From positions 1 to 39,677 of the forward strand of contig NZ_JACDDD010000030.1 in NCBI RefSeq assembly GCF_013817205.1: 39,677 bases of DNA, read 5' to 3'. Positions 15,098 through 27,935 of the stretch are shown piece by piece. The position numbers and the translations under genes were made by a program. The stretch is from Polaromonas sp. GTDB lineage: Bacteria > Pseudomonadota > Gammaproteobacteria > Burkholderiales > Burkholderiaceae_C. The notes under the pieces were generated by a model, which worked only from the letters and a program-made list of their open reading frames with translations, ran no database searches and was not told where the DNA came from. Each line of letters opens with the position of its first letter. Position 1 is the stretch's first letter.

Positions 15098-15937
15098 CTA
15101 TTTCGCTCTTGTGCCCAACACCGCCGCCCCGATGATCATCGCTGCGGCCAGAGCAATGCTCCAGCTCAGGGACCGCCCGCTCACCAGCATCAACAAGGCG
15201 GTGGAACACAACGGCGTCAGGTAACTCAGGATGCCAATCTGCCGCGCATCACCGAGCTTGAGCGCCTTGTCCCAGAGGAAAAATGCCGCGCCCAGCGGCC
15301 CCAGGCCCATCACCGCGAGCAGGGCCCAGTCGCGGGCGGTCAGAGCGGTGGTCGGTTCCAGCCACCAGTGGCACAGCAGAGACAACACCCCCGACACCAG
15401 GCCGAACAGGCCGATGGCGGCGGTCGGGAAGGAGGCGACACGTTGTGTCAGTAGCGAATAACTGGCCCAGATAAAGGCCGAGGCGAGTGCCGGCAGGTAG
15501 CCCCAGTGCCAGCCTCCGCCTGCCGCGCCGTCCCGCGCGCCGAGGATGGCGATAGCCGCACCGGCAAACCCCAGCATCCCGGCCGCCACATGGGCGCCTC
15601 GCAAGCGCATGTTTTTGAGGAACAGCGGCGCCAGCACCACCATGAACAGCGGCCACAGATAGTTGACCAGATTGGCTTCCACTGCGGGCGCTTGGCGCAG
15701 CGCGACGAACAGCAGGAAGTGAAACCCGAACAGACCGTAAACCCCGAGCAGCAGCGTGCTGGCGGGTATGCGCCATTGCCGGGTGTCCCTGAGCACAAAG
15801 GGTAGCGCGAGCAGGCTGCCGACCAGCAGGGCAATGCCGGTCAGCAGGAAGGGCGGGACGTGGCGCAGCGACACGCCCAGCGAGGCGAGGCTGGCCCACA
15901 GGGCGATGGCCCCCAAGGCATACAGATTGGCTGGCAT
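15098..15937 (-). CDS. DMT-superfamily transporter (EamA domains)
   Basis: The 279-residue inner-membrane protein has about ten hydrophobic helices arranged as two EamA repeats. One begins at YALGAIALWASLASLGV and the second at WGYLPALASAFIWASYSLLTQ. The segment APAVEANLVNYLWPLFMVVLAPLFL is typical of this YddG/aromatic amino-acid exporter-like branch. The substrate cannot be read from the sequence. The ATG at 15937 starts at the first helix, while the longer frame adds an unlikely leader. It lies 79 bp downstream of the AraC gene on the same strand. Confidence 0.9.
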   Translation of the reverse strand: MPANLYALGAIALWASLASLGVSLRHVPPFLLTGIALLVGSLLALPFVLRDTRQWRIPASTLLLGVYGLFGFHFLLFVALRQAPAVEANLVNYLWPLFMVVLAPLFLKNMRLRGAHVAAGMLGFAGAAIAILGARDGAAGGGWHWGYLPALASAFIWASYSLLTQRVASFPTAAIGLFGLVSGVLSLLCHWWLEPTTALTARDWALLAVMGLGPLGAAFFLWDKALKLGDARQIGILSYLTPLCSTALLMLVSGRSLSWSIALAAAMIIGAAVLGTRAK

Positions 15938-16016
15938 GACGCAAGCATAGTCGCGTGCCGCGTGCGCCATCGTCGCGCAAGGCGGGCGAACCGTCGCCAG
16001 CCAACGGTCGGTGTGT

Positions 16017-16706
16017 TCAGTGCGGCCACAAGCGGCGCAGTGCGGCCGTCAGCGCCGACGGCGACTGGTAGCCGCAGCGCAGCGCGGTGTTCACCACGCT
16101 CGTGCCGCTGTCACGTAACTCAAGGGCGAGTGCCAGCCGCTGGCTGCGCAGCCACTGCATGGCGCTGAGCCCGGTTTCGCACCTGCAGCGTTCGGCAAAA
16201 CGCGAAGGGCTCAGAAAAACCTGCTGCGCCAGTTGCGCCACGGTCAGTGGCTGGTGCAGGTGGTGGCCGACCCATGTGGCGAGTTGGTCCCAGTCGATGG
16301 GCCGTGCGTAGCGTTTGGGCGCGGTGCTGGCTGCTCGCCACGCATCAAGCAGCAGCAGCGGGCCGTAGTGCTGCGCCAAGCCGCTTTTTTGCTGCAGGGC
16401 CTGCGTCAGGTACCGAGCCAGTGCCAGGGCCTGCGCTGCGTGTGCGGGCTGGGCCGGGCAATTCGCCCAAACGGTTTGTGCGGTGTCGAGGACCAGGCAG
16501 CGGCTGCCGCTGCGGGCTTCGAAGTCGTGGCGTTCGCCGGGGGCAATCACGCAACCCTGACCAGCGGCGATGCGCTGGCTGCGGCCCTGGACTTCCAGCT
16601 CCAGCACGCCGTCCAGGCCAAGCAACACCTGGAAATGCGCGTGCGCGTGGCTGCCGTGCGAGGCGCCGTAATGACGTAGCGACAGCAAGCCCTGCGGCGT
16701 GGCCAT
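16017..16706 (-). CDS. AraC-family transcriptional regulator
   Basis: The 229-residue product has an N-terminal cupin-like sensor domain (SHAHAHFQVLLGLDGVLELEVQG, APGERHDFEA) and a C-terminal double helix-turn-helix (PLTVAQLAQQVFLSPSRFAERCRCETGLSAMQWLRSQRL ... ALRCGYQSPSALTAALRR, with its helices about 50 residues apart). The ATG at 16706 begins one base after the lipA stop (TGACATG), so translation is probably coupled to lipA. A start at 16736 would overlap lipA. The effector and targets are unknown. The adjacent DMT exporter is a plausible target because such pairs are common. Confidence 0.9.
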   Translation of the reverse strand: MATPQGLLSLRHYGASHGSHAHAHFQVLLGLDGVLELEVQGRSQRIAAGQGCVIAPGERHDFEARSGSRCLVLDTAQTVWANCPAQPAHAAQALALARYLTQALQQKSGLAQHYGPLLLLDAWRAASTAPKRYARPIDWDQLATWVGHHLHQPLTVAQLAQQVFLSPSRFAERCRCETGLSAMQWLRSQRLALALELRDSGTSVVNTALRCGYQSPSALTAALRRLWPH

Positions 16707-16707
16707 G

Positions 16708-17700
16708 TCAGACGGCGTCGGACACGCCGGCGGCATGGGCCTGCTGGTCGGCGTGGTAGCTGCTGCGCACCATGGCGCCGACAGCGGCGTGGGTAAAGCC
16801 CATCTTGTACGCTTCAGCTTCGAACATCTTGAAGGTGTCCGGATGCACGTAACGCCGCACCGGCAGGTGGCTGGTTGACGGTGCGAGGTACTGGCCGATG
16901 GTCAGCATGTTGATGTTGTGCGCGCGCATGTCGCGCATCACTTGCAGGATCTCTTCATCCGTTTCACCCAGGCCGACCATGATGCCGCTTTTGGTCGGCA
17001 CATCGGGGTGCAGCGCTTTGAATTTTTTAAGCAGGTTGAGGCTGAAAGCGTAGTCTGAGCCGGGACGCGCTTCCTTGTACAGGCGCGGCGCGGTTTCCAG
17101 GTTGTGGTTCATCACGTCGGGCGGCGCGGCTTTCAGGATGTCGAGCGCGCGGTCGTCGCGGCCGCGGAAGTCAGGCACCAGGATTTCAATCGTCGTGCCG
17201 GGTGACAGCTCGCGCGTCTTGCGAATACATTCGACAAAATGGCCGCTGCCGCCGTCGCGCAGGTCGTCGCGGTCCACACTGGTGATGACCACGTATTTGA
17301 GCTTGAGGGCGGCAATGGTTTTGGCCAGGTTCAGCGGCTCGTTCACATCCAGCGGGTCGGGCCGGCCGTGGCCGACGTCGCAAAACGGGCAGCGGCGCGT
17401 GCACTTGTCGCCCATGATCATGAAAGTTGCCGTACCCTTGCCGAAACATTCGCCGATGTTCGGGCAGGAGGCTTCTTCGCAGACGGTGTTGAGCTTGTTC
17501 TCGCGCAGGATCTGCTTGATCTCGTAAAAACGCGTGCTCGGGCTGCCGGCCTTGACGCGAATCCATTCCGGCTTTTTCAGTACTTCGCCCTGCACCACCT
17601 TGACCGGGATGCGCGACAACTTGGCCGCTGCCTTCTGCTTGGCCAGCGGGTTGTAGTTTTCCTGGCTCTGGATTTCACGGACGACTTCAGGGGTGCTCAT
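16708..17700 (-). CDS. lipA: Lipoyl synthase
   Basis: LipA is a radical SAM enzyme that inserts two sulfur atoms into the octanoyl group carried by lipoyl domains of 2-oxoacid dehydrogenases and GcvH. The 330-residue protein has the auxiliary cluster cysteines C74, C79 and C85 ([12 protein letters not shown]), the radical SAM cluster C100, C104 and C107 (CTRRCPFC), and the conserved C-terminal RSSYHAD with its cluster-ligating serine. Length and domain order are normal. It lies 23 bp downstream of lipB in the order aminotransferase-ybeD-lipB-lipA. Confidence 0.98.
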   Translation of the reverse strand: MSTPEVVREIQSQENYNPLAKQKAAAKLSRIPVKVVQGEVLKKPEWIRVKAGSPSTRFYEIKQILRENKLNTVCEEASCPNIGECFGKGTATFMIMGDKCTRRCPFCDVGHGRPDPLDVNEPLNLAKTIAALKLKYVVITSVDRDDLRDGGSGHFVECIRKTRELSPGTTIEILVPDFRGRDDRALDILKAAPPDVMNHNLETAPRLYKEARPGSDYAFSLNLLKKFKALHPDVPTKSGIMVGLGETDEEILQVMRDMRAHNINMLTIGQYLAPSTSHLPVRRYVHPDTFKMFEAEAYKMGFTHAAVGAMVRSSYHADQQAHAAGVSDAV

Positions 17701-17723
17701 GGGTGTTTTGCCTTGGGGTTGTT

Positions 17724-18446
17724 TCAGGGCGCCAGATAGGTCACGAGCTTTTGGCTCAGAACATCGGCCGCCTCCTGCCAGCTTGCCGATACCCCGATTG
17801 TAGAAAGGTCTGTGGTTTGCAGCCCGGCGTAGCCGCAGGGGTTGATACGGGAAAAGGGTTCCAGGTCCATCGCAACATTCAGTGCCAAGCCGTGGTAGCT
17901 GTACTGCCGGCTGACCTTGATGCCCAGCGCGGCTATCTTGCCGAGGCCGCGAAAGGGGTCCAGCGGGTTGCGCGGGCCCGTCAGCGCTGCGTGTGAGCCG
18001 GGTTCGTCCAGGCGGACATAGATGCCGGGCGATCCGCCGACGCGGTGACCGGTCACGCCGAAGTGGGCCAGCGTGCGGATCACGGACTCCTCGATGCGGT
18101 AGACATATTCCTTGACGTAGTAACCGGCGCGCTTGAGGTCCAGCAGCGGGTAAGCCACCACCTGCCCGGGACCGTGGTAGGTGACCTGGCCGCCACGGTC
18201 CGTCTGCACCACGGGGATGGTGCCCGGATTCAGCACGTGGTCAGGCTTGCCGGCCAGGCCCTGGGTGTAGACCGGAGCATGCTCACAAATCCATAGCTGG
18301 TCACGCCCGTCTGTCGGGGGCTGGAGGTCGATTTGGCTTGAAAGTTCGGAGCTGCGACTGCGTGCAGCGGTGAAAGCGTGCATGGCCTGCCAGGTGGGCA
18401 GGTAATCGACCTGCCCGAGTTGCCGGATCTCCACATCTGCCTGCAT
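17724..18446 (-). CDS. lipB: Octanoyl-[ACP]:protein N-octanoyltransferase
   Basis: LipB transfers octanoate from acyl carrier protein to the lysine of lipoyl domains, giving the substrate of LipA. The 240-residue product has the signature [17 protein letters not shown] at 84-100, the catalytic lysine K170 ([10 protein letters not shown]) and the catalytic cysteine C204 (INPCGYAG). Two insertions relative to short family members are visible, at about 30-49 and 149-165. The gene is 18 bp downstream of the DUF493 gene. Confidence 0.97.
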   Translation of the reverse strand: MQADVEIRQLGQVDYLPTWQAMHAFTAARSRSSELSSQIDLQPPTDGRDQLWICEHAPVYTQGLAGKPDHVLNPGTIPVVQTDRGGQVTYHGPGQVVAYPLLDLKRAGYYVKEYVYRIEESVIRTLAHFGVTGHRVGGSPGIYVRLDEPGSHAALTGPRNPLDPFRGLGKIAALGIKVSRQYSYHGLALNVAMDLEPFSRINPCGYAGLQTTDLSTIGVSASWQEAADVLSQKLVTYLAP

Positions 18447-18464
18447 GGGTTGGCGCTTACGTGC

Positions 18465-18758
18465 TTAGAGCACCACCTTGACCATCGGATGCGTGCTCAG
18501 CGTGCGGTACAGCTCGTCAAGCTGTTCGCGGCTGGTGGCGGTGACCGTGACGGTGACGCCCAGGTACTTGCCCCCCTTGCTTTCGCGCAGCTCGATGGTG
18601 GAAGCGTCGAAGGCCGGGTCGAACTCGCGCGCGATCATGCTGATGGCGTGCACCAGTCCGTCGACCTTCACGCCCATCACCTTGATGGGGAACTGCGAGG
18701 GGTACTCGATCAGCGATTCCTGGCGCGGAATGTCAGGGGGCGGGGTGGGCAAGCTCAT
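18465..18758 (-). CDS. YbeD/DUF493 family protein
   Basis: The 97-residue product is a small alpha/beta protein of the YbeD family (YPSQFPIKVMGVKVDGLVHAI ... GKYLGVTVTVTATSREQLDELYRTLSTHPMVKVVL). Its fold resembles an ACT-like regulatory domain, and its role is unknown although it is often encoded next to lipB. It overlaps the end of the aminotransferase gene by 4 bp, implying translational coupling. Confidence 0.93.
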   Translation of the reverse strand: MSLPTPPPDIPRQESLIEYPSQFPIKVMGVKVDGLVHAISMIAREFDPAFDASTIELRESKGGKYLGVTVTVTATSREQLDELYRTLSTHPMVKVVL

Positions 18759-19654
18759 GCGGTGGGGCCCTGTTTGGCGCGCTGGTAGGCGGCATGAAGC
18801 TGGGCGTAGACGGGGCCGGGCTTGCCGCTGCCGACGGGCAGGCCGTCCAGCGTGGTGATGGCCAGCACTTCCTTGGTGGCCGAGGACAGCAGCAGTTCGT
18901 CGGCAGCCAGCACTTCTTCGCGGCTGACCCGGCGCAACTCGAAGGGGATGCCCGCATCGTGGCAGATGCCCTCGATCAGGCTGTAACGGATGCCCTCGAG
19001 TACCAGGTTGTCCCGGGGCGGGCCCAACACCTTGCCGCCTTTGACAACCCAGACATTGGAGGCGGCGGCCTCGCTGAGAAAGTCACCCCGAAACATCACG
19101 GTTTCCAGGGCGCCAGCGTCGGCGCTGATCTGGCGCGCAAACACGGCCCCCAGCAAGCTGGTGGACTTGATATGCGCCTTGCTCCAGCGGAAGTCGTCAG
19201 CCGTGACGCAAGCCACGCCGTTCGCGCGCTGCTCCGGTGTCGGCGGCTTCATGGTGCTGGCCATCACAAAAACCGTGGGCGCCAGGTCGGGCGGCATCAC
19301 GTGGTCGCGCAGCGCCACGCCGCGTGTGATCTGGATATAGACCAACTGGTCGATGGTCTCGGGGGTGCTGTTCTGCGACAGGGCGTAGGCGCCTACCAGT
19401 TGGGTCACTATTGCATGCCACTGCGCGTGGTCCATCGGGTTGGTGATGCGCAATTCGGCCAGGCTGCGGTCCAGGCGCACCATGTGCTGGGCAAACCGGA
19501 AAGGCTTGCCGCCGTACACCGGGACCACTTCGTACACACCGTCACCGAAGATGAAACCGCGGTCCATGACGCTGATCTTCGCGTCCCTGAGTGCGGTGAT
19601 TTCACCGTTGAGGTAGCAGGGAGTGTCGGGCAAAAGGGTGGGTGAAGGTGTCAT
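18755..19654 (-). CDS. Class IV aminotransferase (D-amino-acid transaminase-like)
   Basis: The 299-residue PLP enzyme has ISVMDRGFIFGDGVYEVVPV at 27-46, the internal-aldimine lysine K163 in RWSKAHIKSTSLLG, and a later PLP-phosphate-binding segment around EAAASNVWVV. The pattern is closer to D-alanine transaminases than to branched-chain or 4-amino-4-deoxychorismate enzymes, but the substrate is not proven. The ATG at 19654 fits the family start, and the longer open frame adds a non-conserved leader. It heads the lipoate gene cluster, a common betaproteobacterial arrangement whose biochemical logic is unclear. Confidence 0.9.
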   Translation of the reverse strand: MTPSPTLLPDTPCYLNGEITALRDAKISVMDRGFIFGDGVYEVVPVYGGKPFRFAQHMVRLDRSLAELRITNPMDHAQWHAIVTQLVGAYALSQNSTPETIDQLVYIQITRGVALRDHVMPPDLAPTVFVMASTMKPPTPEQRANGVACVTADDFRWSKAHIKSTSLLGAVFARQISADAGALETVMFRGDFLSEAAASNVWVVKGGKVLGPPRDNLVLEGIRYSLIEGICHDAGIPFELRRVSREEVLAADELLLSSATKEVLAITTLDGLPVGSGKPGPVYAQLHAAYQRAKQGPTA

Positions 19655-19697
19655 CTTGGAAGGTCGTGGAGGTGCTGCGGCTATTGTCGCGCAGCCT

Positions 19698-20288
19698 CTA
19701 TTTGCCGTGACGCAGCACGCGCCGCTTGAACCAGACGCGCCAGCGCCAGAACAGCTTGACCAGCAGGTAGCCGCCAACGGAGCCGCCCACTGAAAAAATC
19801 GCCATGCCCAGCACCGCCGGCCAGCCGAAACGCTGCAGCCAGGCCATTGGATCAAAGCCGGCACTGGCGGCGGCCGCATCCAGCACCGCGTCGCCGGCAG
19901 CCGCCTCCTGTGGGGAAACGCCCAGTATCAGGCTGCCCAACTTGTAGGCCAACCAGAGCCAGAAGCCAATGGTGAAGGGGTTAGTGATCAGCGTGGCGCC
20001 GGCAGCCACTGGAATGTTGCCGCGCCACCAGACACAGTGCACAGCGGCCACCAGGATTTGCGCCACCGGCAGGGCAAAAGCCCAGAACATGCCGATAGCG
20101 ACGCCGCGGGCCACGGCCTCGTGTTGCAGATGCCAGAGGCCGGGTTCCTGCAGGTGGTGCGCCAGCGGCTTGAGCCACGGGTGGGCGGCCAGCGTTTCGC
20201 GGCTCACGCCCTGGGTGAAACGATCACTCCAGTGGCCTGGCTGTTTTTTGTTTCCAGCGGGCGTGTGAGGGGGCTTGCGCTGCGTCAT
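19698..20288 (-). CDS. DUF2062 family membrane protein
   Basis: The 196-residue product has the DUF2062 pattern: VARGVAIGMFWAFALPVAQILVAA, the RGNIPVAAGATLITNPFT segment and a final membrane helix followed by a basic tail (WRVWFKRRVLRHGK). It should be an inner-membrane protein with three or four helices. Function is unknown. It lies 43 bp upstream of the aminotransferase gene on the same strand. Confidence 0.88.
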   Translation of the reverse strand: MTQRKPPHTPAGNKKQPGHWSDRFTQGVSRETLAAHPWLKPLAHHLQEPGLWHLQHEAVARGVAIGMFWAFALPVAQILVAAVHCVWWRGNIPVAAGATLITNPFTIGFWLWLAYKLGSLILGVSPQEAAAGDAVLDAAAASAGFDPMAWLQRFGWPAVLGMAIFSVGGSVGGYLLVKLFWRWRVWFKRRVLRHGK

Positions 20289-20357
20289 GGACTAGGCAGT
20301 CTGTAGGGCAGGGGCCGGAAGTCGCCAGGGGTCATTGGTAACAGGTCCAGGTTTGCA

Positions 20358-20804
20358 TCAGGCCAGAAAGATGACAGCCGCAATGGCCAGCGCACCCAGG
20401 CCAAGGTTCAGACCGGCCAGCATCGCGATCTGCCCGACGCGCTTGCCGCTTTCGGGCCAGTCGGCCGCGGCCACCGCGAGTTTGAGTCGGCGAAACGGGC
20501 CGAAGAAGAGGTGACCGAAGAGCGCGAACATCACCAGGCCGATGCCGAGCATCAGGTGCCAGCCGACGGGCGCGTTTTTCATGCCGACGGCCATCAACAT
20601 GGCCAAACCAGTCAGCAGCAGCAGGACTATGGACAGCCAGACCCATTTGAAGAAGTTTTGCAACACGCCGGCGATCAGTGGCAGGCGTTGGGGCGGGGCC
20701 AGCTGCGCGGTAGCGGCCGGACGCAGCGCAAACAGCATAAAGCTGATGCCGCCAAGCCACACGATGGCGGAGGCAATATGGAGGAATTTCATCAGGGCGG
20801 GCAT
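20358..20804 (-). CDS. CopD-like four-helix membrane protein
   Basis: The 148-residue product begins MPALMKFLHIASAIVWLGGISFML, with a histidine in the first helix as in CopD-domain proteins. It has four membrane helices and a conserved FFGPFRRL loop. CopD-domain proteins are linked to copper uptake or to heme-like membrane electron transfer, but no experimental role can be inferred here. AAGGA lies six bases before the ATG at 20804, supporting this start over the much longer open frame to 21002. It is divergent from the ATP synthase operon. Confidence 0.8.
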   Translation of the reverse strand: MPALMKFLHIASAIVWLGGISFMLFALRPAATAQLAPPQRLPLIAGVLQNFFKWVWLSIVLLLLTGLAMLMAVGMKNAPVGWHLMLGIGLVMFALFGHLFFGPFRRLKLAVAAADWPESGKRVGQIAMLAGLNLGLGALAIAAVIFLA

Positions 20805-20969
20805 GCAGGTCCTTTGGAAATATGCGCACAGTAAGCCGCCAGCGAAGCAGGAATATCGCGCCGCTTCGCCGGGTGTCGCGCGGGATACTGCAATTGTCGC
20901 CTGCAAGTGACGCTTACAGGGCACTCGCCTCGCGGTCTGAGTGATCACCACAGCAAGCGGCAGGGGAAT

Positions 20970-20999
20970 TTGGAGGGTGGGCGGGTTTCTACGTATAAT
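20970..20999 (+). promoter_or_regulatory. Candidate promoter of the atp operon
   Basis: A perfect -10 hexamer TATAAT occupies 20994-20999. TTGGAG at 20970-20975 is the best -35 at an 18-bp spacing, but it matches only the first three consensus positions. Transcription would begin near 21006, about 50 bases before atpI. Confidence 0.55.
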
Positions 21000-21055
21000 C
21001 AAGGGCTTTGCTAATAACCGGCTGTGTACCGACCGCGTAACTTGTGGTGACCAAG

Positions 21056-21547
21056 ATGACAGATGCAGCGGTTAACCGGGTGGTGAGAGCCTCCGGTGAT
21101 GGAGATGAGACGGAACGGGACGATTTCAAGACGCTGACGCGCGAAGAAGCGCAGCAGTTTCGAAAAAGCCACCCGCAAGTCTCGCTCTGGCACGTACTGG
21201 CAGGCCAGTTTGTGGCGGGGGTTCTGGTGGCCTTGCTGGCATGGCTGCTGACCGGAAGGTCAAGCGCTGGCTGGTCTGCCCTTTATGGGTCGCTGGCGGT
21301 GGTTATTCCTGCAGCGCTTTTTGCGCGCGGATTGACTGGCAAGGTTTGGTCAATGAATCCGGGCACGGCTGTGGCCGGATTCTTTTTGTGGGAAATGGTC
21401 AAGGTCGCCTTGACGCTGGCAATGCTGTTTGCGGCGCCAAGGCTGGTTTCGATGCTGAGCTGGCCGATCATGTTGGTCGGCCTGGTGGTGACAATGAAAG
21501 TGTCCTGGTTCGCGCTGTTTCTGGCGGCCAGGCATAAAAAACTTTGA
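21056..21547 (+). CDS. atpI: ATP synthase subunit I
   Basis: This is a 163-residue membrane protein with four hydrophobic helices (VSLWHVLAGQFVAGVLVALLAWLL onwards). An FFLWEMVKVALTLAML segment is typical of AtpI. AtpI is not part of the finished enzyme and is thought to assist c-ring assembly or magnesium supply. The N-terminal 45 residues are charged and probably cytoplasmic. A GTG at 21044 could add four residues, but the ATG at 21056 is preferred. It is the first gene of the operon, 12 bp before atpB. Confidence 0.88.
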   Translation: MTDAAVNRVVRASGDGDETERDDFKTLTREEAQQFRKSHPQVSLWHVLAGQFVAGVLVALLAWLLTGRSSAGWSALYGSLAVVIPAALFARGLTGKVWSMNPGTAVAGFFLWEMVKVALTLAMLFAAPRLVSMLSWPIMLVGLVVTMKVSWFALFLAARHKKL

Positions 21548-21559
21548 GGCGAGCAATAA

Positions 21560-22438
21560 ATGGCTGCTGAGAACGCTGCAGGACAAGGGGGCCCGACGGC
21601 CGGTGAATACATCATTCACCATCTGACGCATTGGCGCAATAAGGAGCTGGTTGGCCCTTTTGATCTGACTGTTGTCAACCTGGATTCCGCTTTTTTCAGC
21701 ATTGTGTTGGGCATCCTTGGCTGTTTCCTCCTCTGGAAGGCGGCCCGCAAGGCCACTTCCGGCGTCCCTGGCCGTTTCCAGGCGGCTGTCGAGCTGCTTG
21801 TTGAAATGGTTGATTCACAGGCCAAGGGCATTGTTCATAATGCCGAGAGCCGCAAGCTGGTCGCGCCGCTGGCACTGACCGTGTTTGTCTGGATTTTCCT
21901 GATGAATGCCATGGATTTGTTGCCGGTGGATCTGCTGCCGGTCATCTGGGCCGGGATCTACGGCACCGCCGGCCTTGATCCGCACCATGCTTACATGCGC
22001 GTTGTGCCCACTGCCGACCTCTCGGTCACCATGGGCCTGTCGCTGGGTGTGTTGCTGACCTGCCTGGTCTACAACGTCAAGATCAAGGGTTTTGGCGGCT
22101 GGATCCACGAGTTGTTCACCGCGCCCTTCGGCAACCACTGGGCGCTCTACCCTTTCAACTTCCTGATGCAGATTATCGAGTTTGTCGCCAAGACGGTATC
22201 GCATGGCATGCGACTGTTTGGCAATATGTACGCTGGCGAACTGATTTTTATGCTAATTGCGCTGATGGGCGGCGCCATTGCTTCGGTTTCGCTGGGGACC
22301 GGCATTGCATTAGCCATCGGCCACGTCATCGCCGGTACCGCCTGGGCGATCTTCCACATCCTGATCATCACGCTGCAGGCCTTTGTGTTCATGATGCTGA
22401 CGCTGGTTTATATCGGCCAGGCCCACGATCACCACTGA
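21560..22438 (+). CDS. atpB: F1Fo ATP synthase subunit a
   Basis: Subunit a forms the proton half-channels next to the c-ring in the inner membrane. The 292-residue product carries the essential arginine in [17 protein letters not shown] and the C-terminal helices [35 protein letters not shown]. An [22 protein letters not shown] segment precedes the arginine, as in other betaproteobacteria. The C-terminus ends in HDHH. Confidence 0.97.
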   Translation: MAAENAAGQGGPTAGEYIIHHLTHWRNKELVGPFDLTVVNLDSAFFSIVLGILGCFLLWKAARKATSGVPGRFQAAVELLVEMVDSQAKGIVHNAESRKLVAPLALTVFVWIFLMNAMDLLPVDLLPVIWAGIYGTAGLDPHHAYMRVVPTADLSVTMGLSLGVLLTCLVYNVKIKGFGGWIHELFTAPFGNHWALYPFNFLMQIIEFVAKTVSHGMRLFGNMYAGELIFMLIALMGGAIASVSLGTGIALAIGHVIAGTAWAIFHILIITLQAFVFMMLTLVYIGQAHDHH

Positions 22439-22442
22439 TCCA

Positions 22443-22759
<317 letters not shown>

Positions 22760-22792
22760 GCCTTCATCTAATCTTAAAAATGTCATTCCTTC

Positions 22793-22814
22793 GGGCTGGC
22801 TTCTGGCCGGGCCC
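22793..22814 (+). other. Intercistronic hairpin between atpE and atpF
   Basis: GGGCTGGC and GCCGGGCCC can pair around a short TTCTG loop with one bulge and one G-T pair. There is no T-run, so it is more likely an mRNA stabiliser or processing site after the highly expressed atpE than a terminator. Confidence 0.35.
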
Positions 22815-22832
22815 TTGGGGAAAGGATGAGCA

Positions 22833-23303
22833 GTGAGCATTACAGGTACCTTAATAATCCAGCTGATCGTGTTCGGGATTCTGGTCTGGTTCACGATGAA
22901 GTTTGTCTGGCCGCCCATCACGGCTGCCCTGGACGAGCGTGCCGGCAAGATCGCCGACGGTCTGGCTGCTGCCGACAAGGCCAAATCCGAACTCTCCGTC
23001 GCCAACAAGCGCGTGGAAGAAGAGCTGGCCAAGTCGCGCAACGAGTCCGCACTGCGTCTGGCTGAAGCCGAGCGTCGTGCGCAGGCCATGATTGAAGAAG
23101 CCAAGGCCAGGGCCACCGAAGAAGGCAGCAAGATCATCGCCGCAGCCAGGGTTGAAGCTGAGCAGCAGACCGTCAAGGCCCGTGAAACCCTGCGCGAGCA
23201 GGTTGCCGCACTGGCTGTCAAGGGTGCTGAGCAGATCCTGCGCAAGGAAGTCAATGCCGGTGTGCATGCTGACTTGCTGGGCCGCCTGAAGACTGAACTT
23301 TGA
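22833..23303 (+). CDS. atpF: F1Fo ATP synthase subunit b
   Basis: Subunit b is the peripheral stalk. The 156-residue product has one N-terminal membrane helix ([24 protein letters not shown]) followed by a long charged helix suitable for the right-handed coiled-coil dimer. The start is GTG at 22833, preceded by GGGGAAAGGA. This fits the family N-terminus MSI-TL. Confidence 0.96.
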   Translation: MSITGTLIIQLIVFGILVWFTMKFVWPPITAALDERAGKIADGLAAADKAKSELSVANKRVEEELAKSRNESALRLAEAERRAQAMIEEAKARATEEGSKIIAAARVEAEQQTVKARETLREQVAALAVKGAEQILRKEVNAGVHADLLGRLKTEL

Positions 23304-23325
23304 CTGAATCGAAGCGAGCATCACC

Positions 23326-23856
23326 ATGGCCGAACTAGCCACCATTGCCCGTCCCTACGCTGAAGCGCTGTTCAAGGCCGCCGGTGGAGATCTTGACGGC
23401 ACTGCAGCCTGGCTCGACGAGCTGGCCGCGATAGCTTCCAATGTGCAGCTGCAGCAGTACGCGGGCAACCCCAGCGTGACTTCGGCGCAGACGTTTGAGG
23501 TGATTTCCGGCGTTGCCAAGAGCAAACTGCACGAGGCTGCCAAGAACTTCCTGCGCGCTGTGATCGACAACGGGCGCATCAGCGTGTTGCCGGAAATCGC
23601 CAGCCAGTTCAGGGTGCTTAAAAATACAAAAACCGGCTCGTCCGACGCCACCGTGTACAGCGCCTTTGCGCTGGACGGCGCTGCGCTGGCCGGTCTGGCG
23701 GCAACGCTGGAAAAACGCTTTGGTCGCAAGCTCAACCTCAAGGTCGAGCTGGAGCCCGAACTGATAGGCGGCGTACGAGTCGTGGTGGGTGACGAGGTGC
23801 TGGACACTTCGATTAAAGCCCGTTTAGAGCAAATGAAAGCGGCACTGATTTCCTGA
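23326..23856 (+). CDS. atpH: F1Fo ATP synthase subunit delta
   Basis: Subunit delta joins the peripheral stalk to the top of F1. The 176-residue product starts [18 protein letters not shown], the conserved N-terminal domain, and ends with the family signature [29 protein letters not shown]. Length and position between atpF and atpA are standard. Confidence 0.97.
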   Translation: MAELATIARPYAEALFKAAGGDLDGTAAWLDELAAIASNVQLQQYAGNPSVTSAQTFEVISGVAKSKLHEAAKNFLRAVIDNGRISVLPEIASQFRVLKNTKTGSSDATVYSAFALDGAALAGLAATLEKRFGRKLNLKVELEPELIGGVRVVVGDEVLDTSIKARLEQMKAALIS

Positions 23857-23914
23857 TCTGCCGAGTGCAAGTCCTGAAGTTTTAGCCCATAACTGAAGAA
23901 AGAAGGAAAGAGTC

Positions 23915-25468
<1,554 letters not shown>

Positions 25469-25621
25469 ACCAGCTGAACTGAACTATGAGTGCAGCATCA
25501 ATCCTGAGGACGGGGCCCTTCAAGCAGGGGCCGCGGAACCGGCTTAGCCGGGCCGCAGGCGCAGCGGCCCCCTCGGGGGGCAGGGCGCTACACGAAGTGA
25601 GCAACCGTGGGGGTCATTTAG
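25469..25621 (+). other. Expanded atpA-atpG intergenic gap
   Basis: At 153 bp this gap is more than twice as long as the other gaps in the operon (3 to about 73 bp). Most of it is a family-1 dispersed repeat (25527-25617). No coding sequence is apparent. Confidence 0.7.
25527..25617 (+). repeat. Family-1 dispersed repeat between atpA and atpG
   Basis: Thirty-nine of its first 41 bases are identical to the helicase copy at 29197-29237, beginning GGGGCCGCGGAACCGGC. It contains two hairpins (CCGGC-TTA-GCCGG and GCCCCC-TCG-GGGGGC) and ends in GTGGGGGTCAT. The final GGGGG at 25609-25613 lies 8 bases before the atpG ATG, the position expected for a Shine-Dalgarno sequence. Confidence 0.8.
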
Positions 25622-26488
25622 ATGGCAGCAGGTAAAGAGATACGCGGCAAGATCAAATCGGTGGAAAACACCAAGAAGATCACCAAAGCCATGGAAATGG
25701 TGGCGGCCTCCAAGATGCGCAAGGCGCAGGAACGGATGCGTGCTGCCCGTCCTTACAGCGACAAGATCCGCAACATTGCGGCCAACCTGTCCCAGGCCAA
25801 TCCAGAGTACACCCATGCGTTTATGGAGTCCAACGACACCAAAACGACGGGTTTCATCGTGGTGACGACCGACAAGGGTCTGTGCGGCGGCCTCAATACC
25901 AATGTGCTGCGCGCTGTGACCGCCAAGCTCAAGGAATTGCAGGCAGCGGGAGATGATGCGCAGGCCGTGGCCATCGGCAACAAGGGCTTGAGCTTTCTCA
26001 ACCGGGTGGGCGCCAAGGTAATCTCGCATGTCACGCAGCTTGGCGACAAGCCGCATCTGGACAAGCTGATCGGCCCCGTCAAGGTGCTGCTCGACGCGTA
26101 CAGCGAAGGCAAGATCAAGGCGGTGTACCTGTGCTACACCAAGTTTGTCAACACGATGCGCCAGGAGCCAGTGGTCGAGCAGCTGCTGCCTCTGACAGCC
26201 GAAAGCATGCAGGCCGACAAGGACCAGCACGGCTGGGACTACATCTACGAACCTGATGCGCAGACCGTGATTGACGACCTGCTGCTGCGTTACGTCGAGG
26301 CGCTGGTTTACCAGGCCGTGGCTGAAAACATGGCTTCCGAGCAGTCGGCGCGCATGGTGGCCATGAAGGCCGCCACGGACAATGCCGGCAGCGTGATTGG
26401 CGAACTCAAGCTGGTTTACAACAAGACGCGTCAGGCGGCGATCACGAAAGAACTTTCGGAAATCGTTGCCGGTGCCGCAGCGGTTTAA
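25622..26488 (+). CDS. atpG: F1Fo ATP synthase subunit gamma
   Basis: Gamma is the central rotating shaft of F1. The 288-residue product begins [35 protein letters not shown] and ends with the conserved [56 protein letters not shown] is present in the Rossmann-like domain. The start has no AGGAGG, and the nearest purine-rich element is the GGGGG that ends the upstream repeat. Confidence 0.97.
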   Translation: MAAGKEIRGKIKSVENTKKITKAMEMVAASKMRKAQERMRAARPYSDKIRNIAANLSQANPEYTHAFMESNDTKTTGFIVVTTDKGLCGGLNTNVLRAVTAKLKELQAAGDDAQAVAIGNKGLSFLNRVGAKVISHVTQLGDKPHLDKLIGPVKVLLDAYSEGKIKAVYLCYTKFVNTMRQEPVVEQLLPLTAESMQADKDQHGWDYIYEPDAQTVIDDLLLRYVEALVYQAVAENMASEQSARMVAMKAATDNAGSVIGELKLVYNKTRQAAITKELSEIVAGAAAV

Positions 26489-26507
26489 ACCGCGATTCAA
26501 GATTTAA

Positions 26508-27932
<1,425 letters not shown>

Positions 27933-27935
27933 GTC

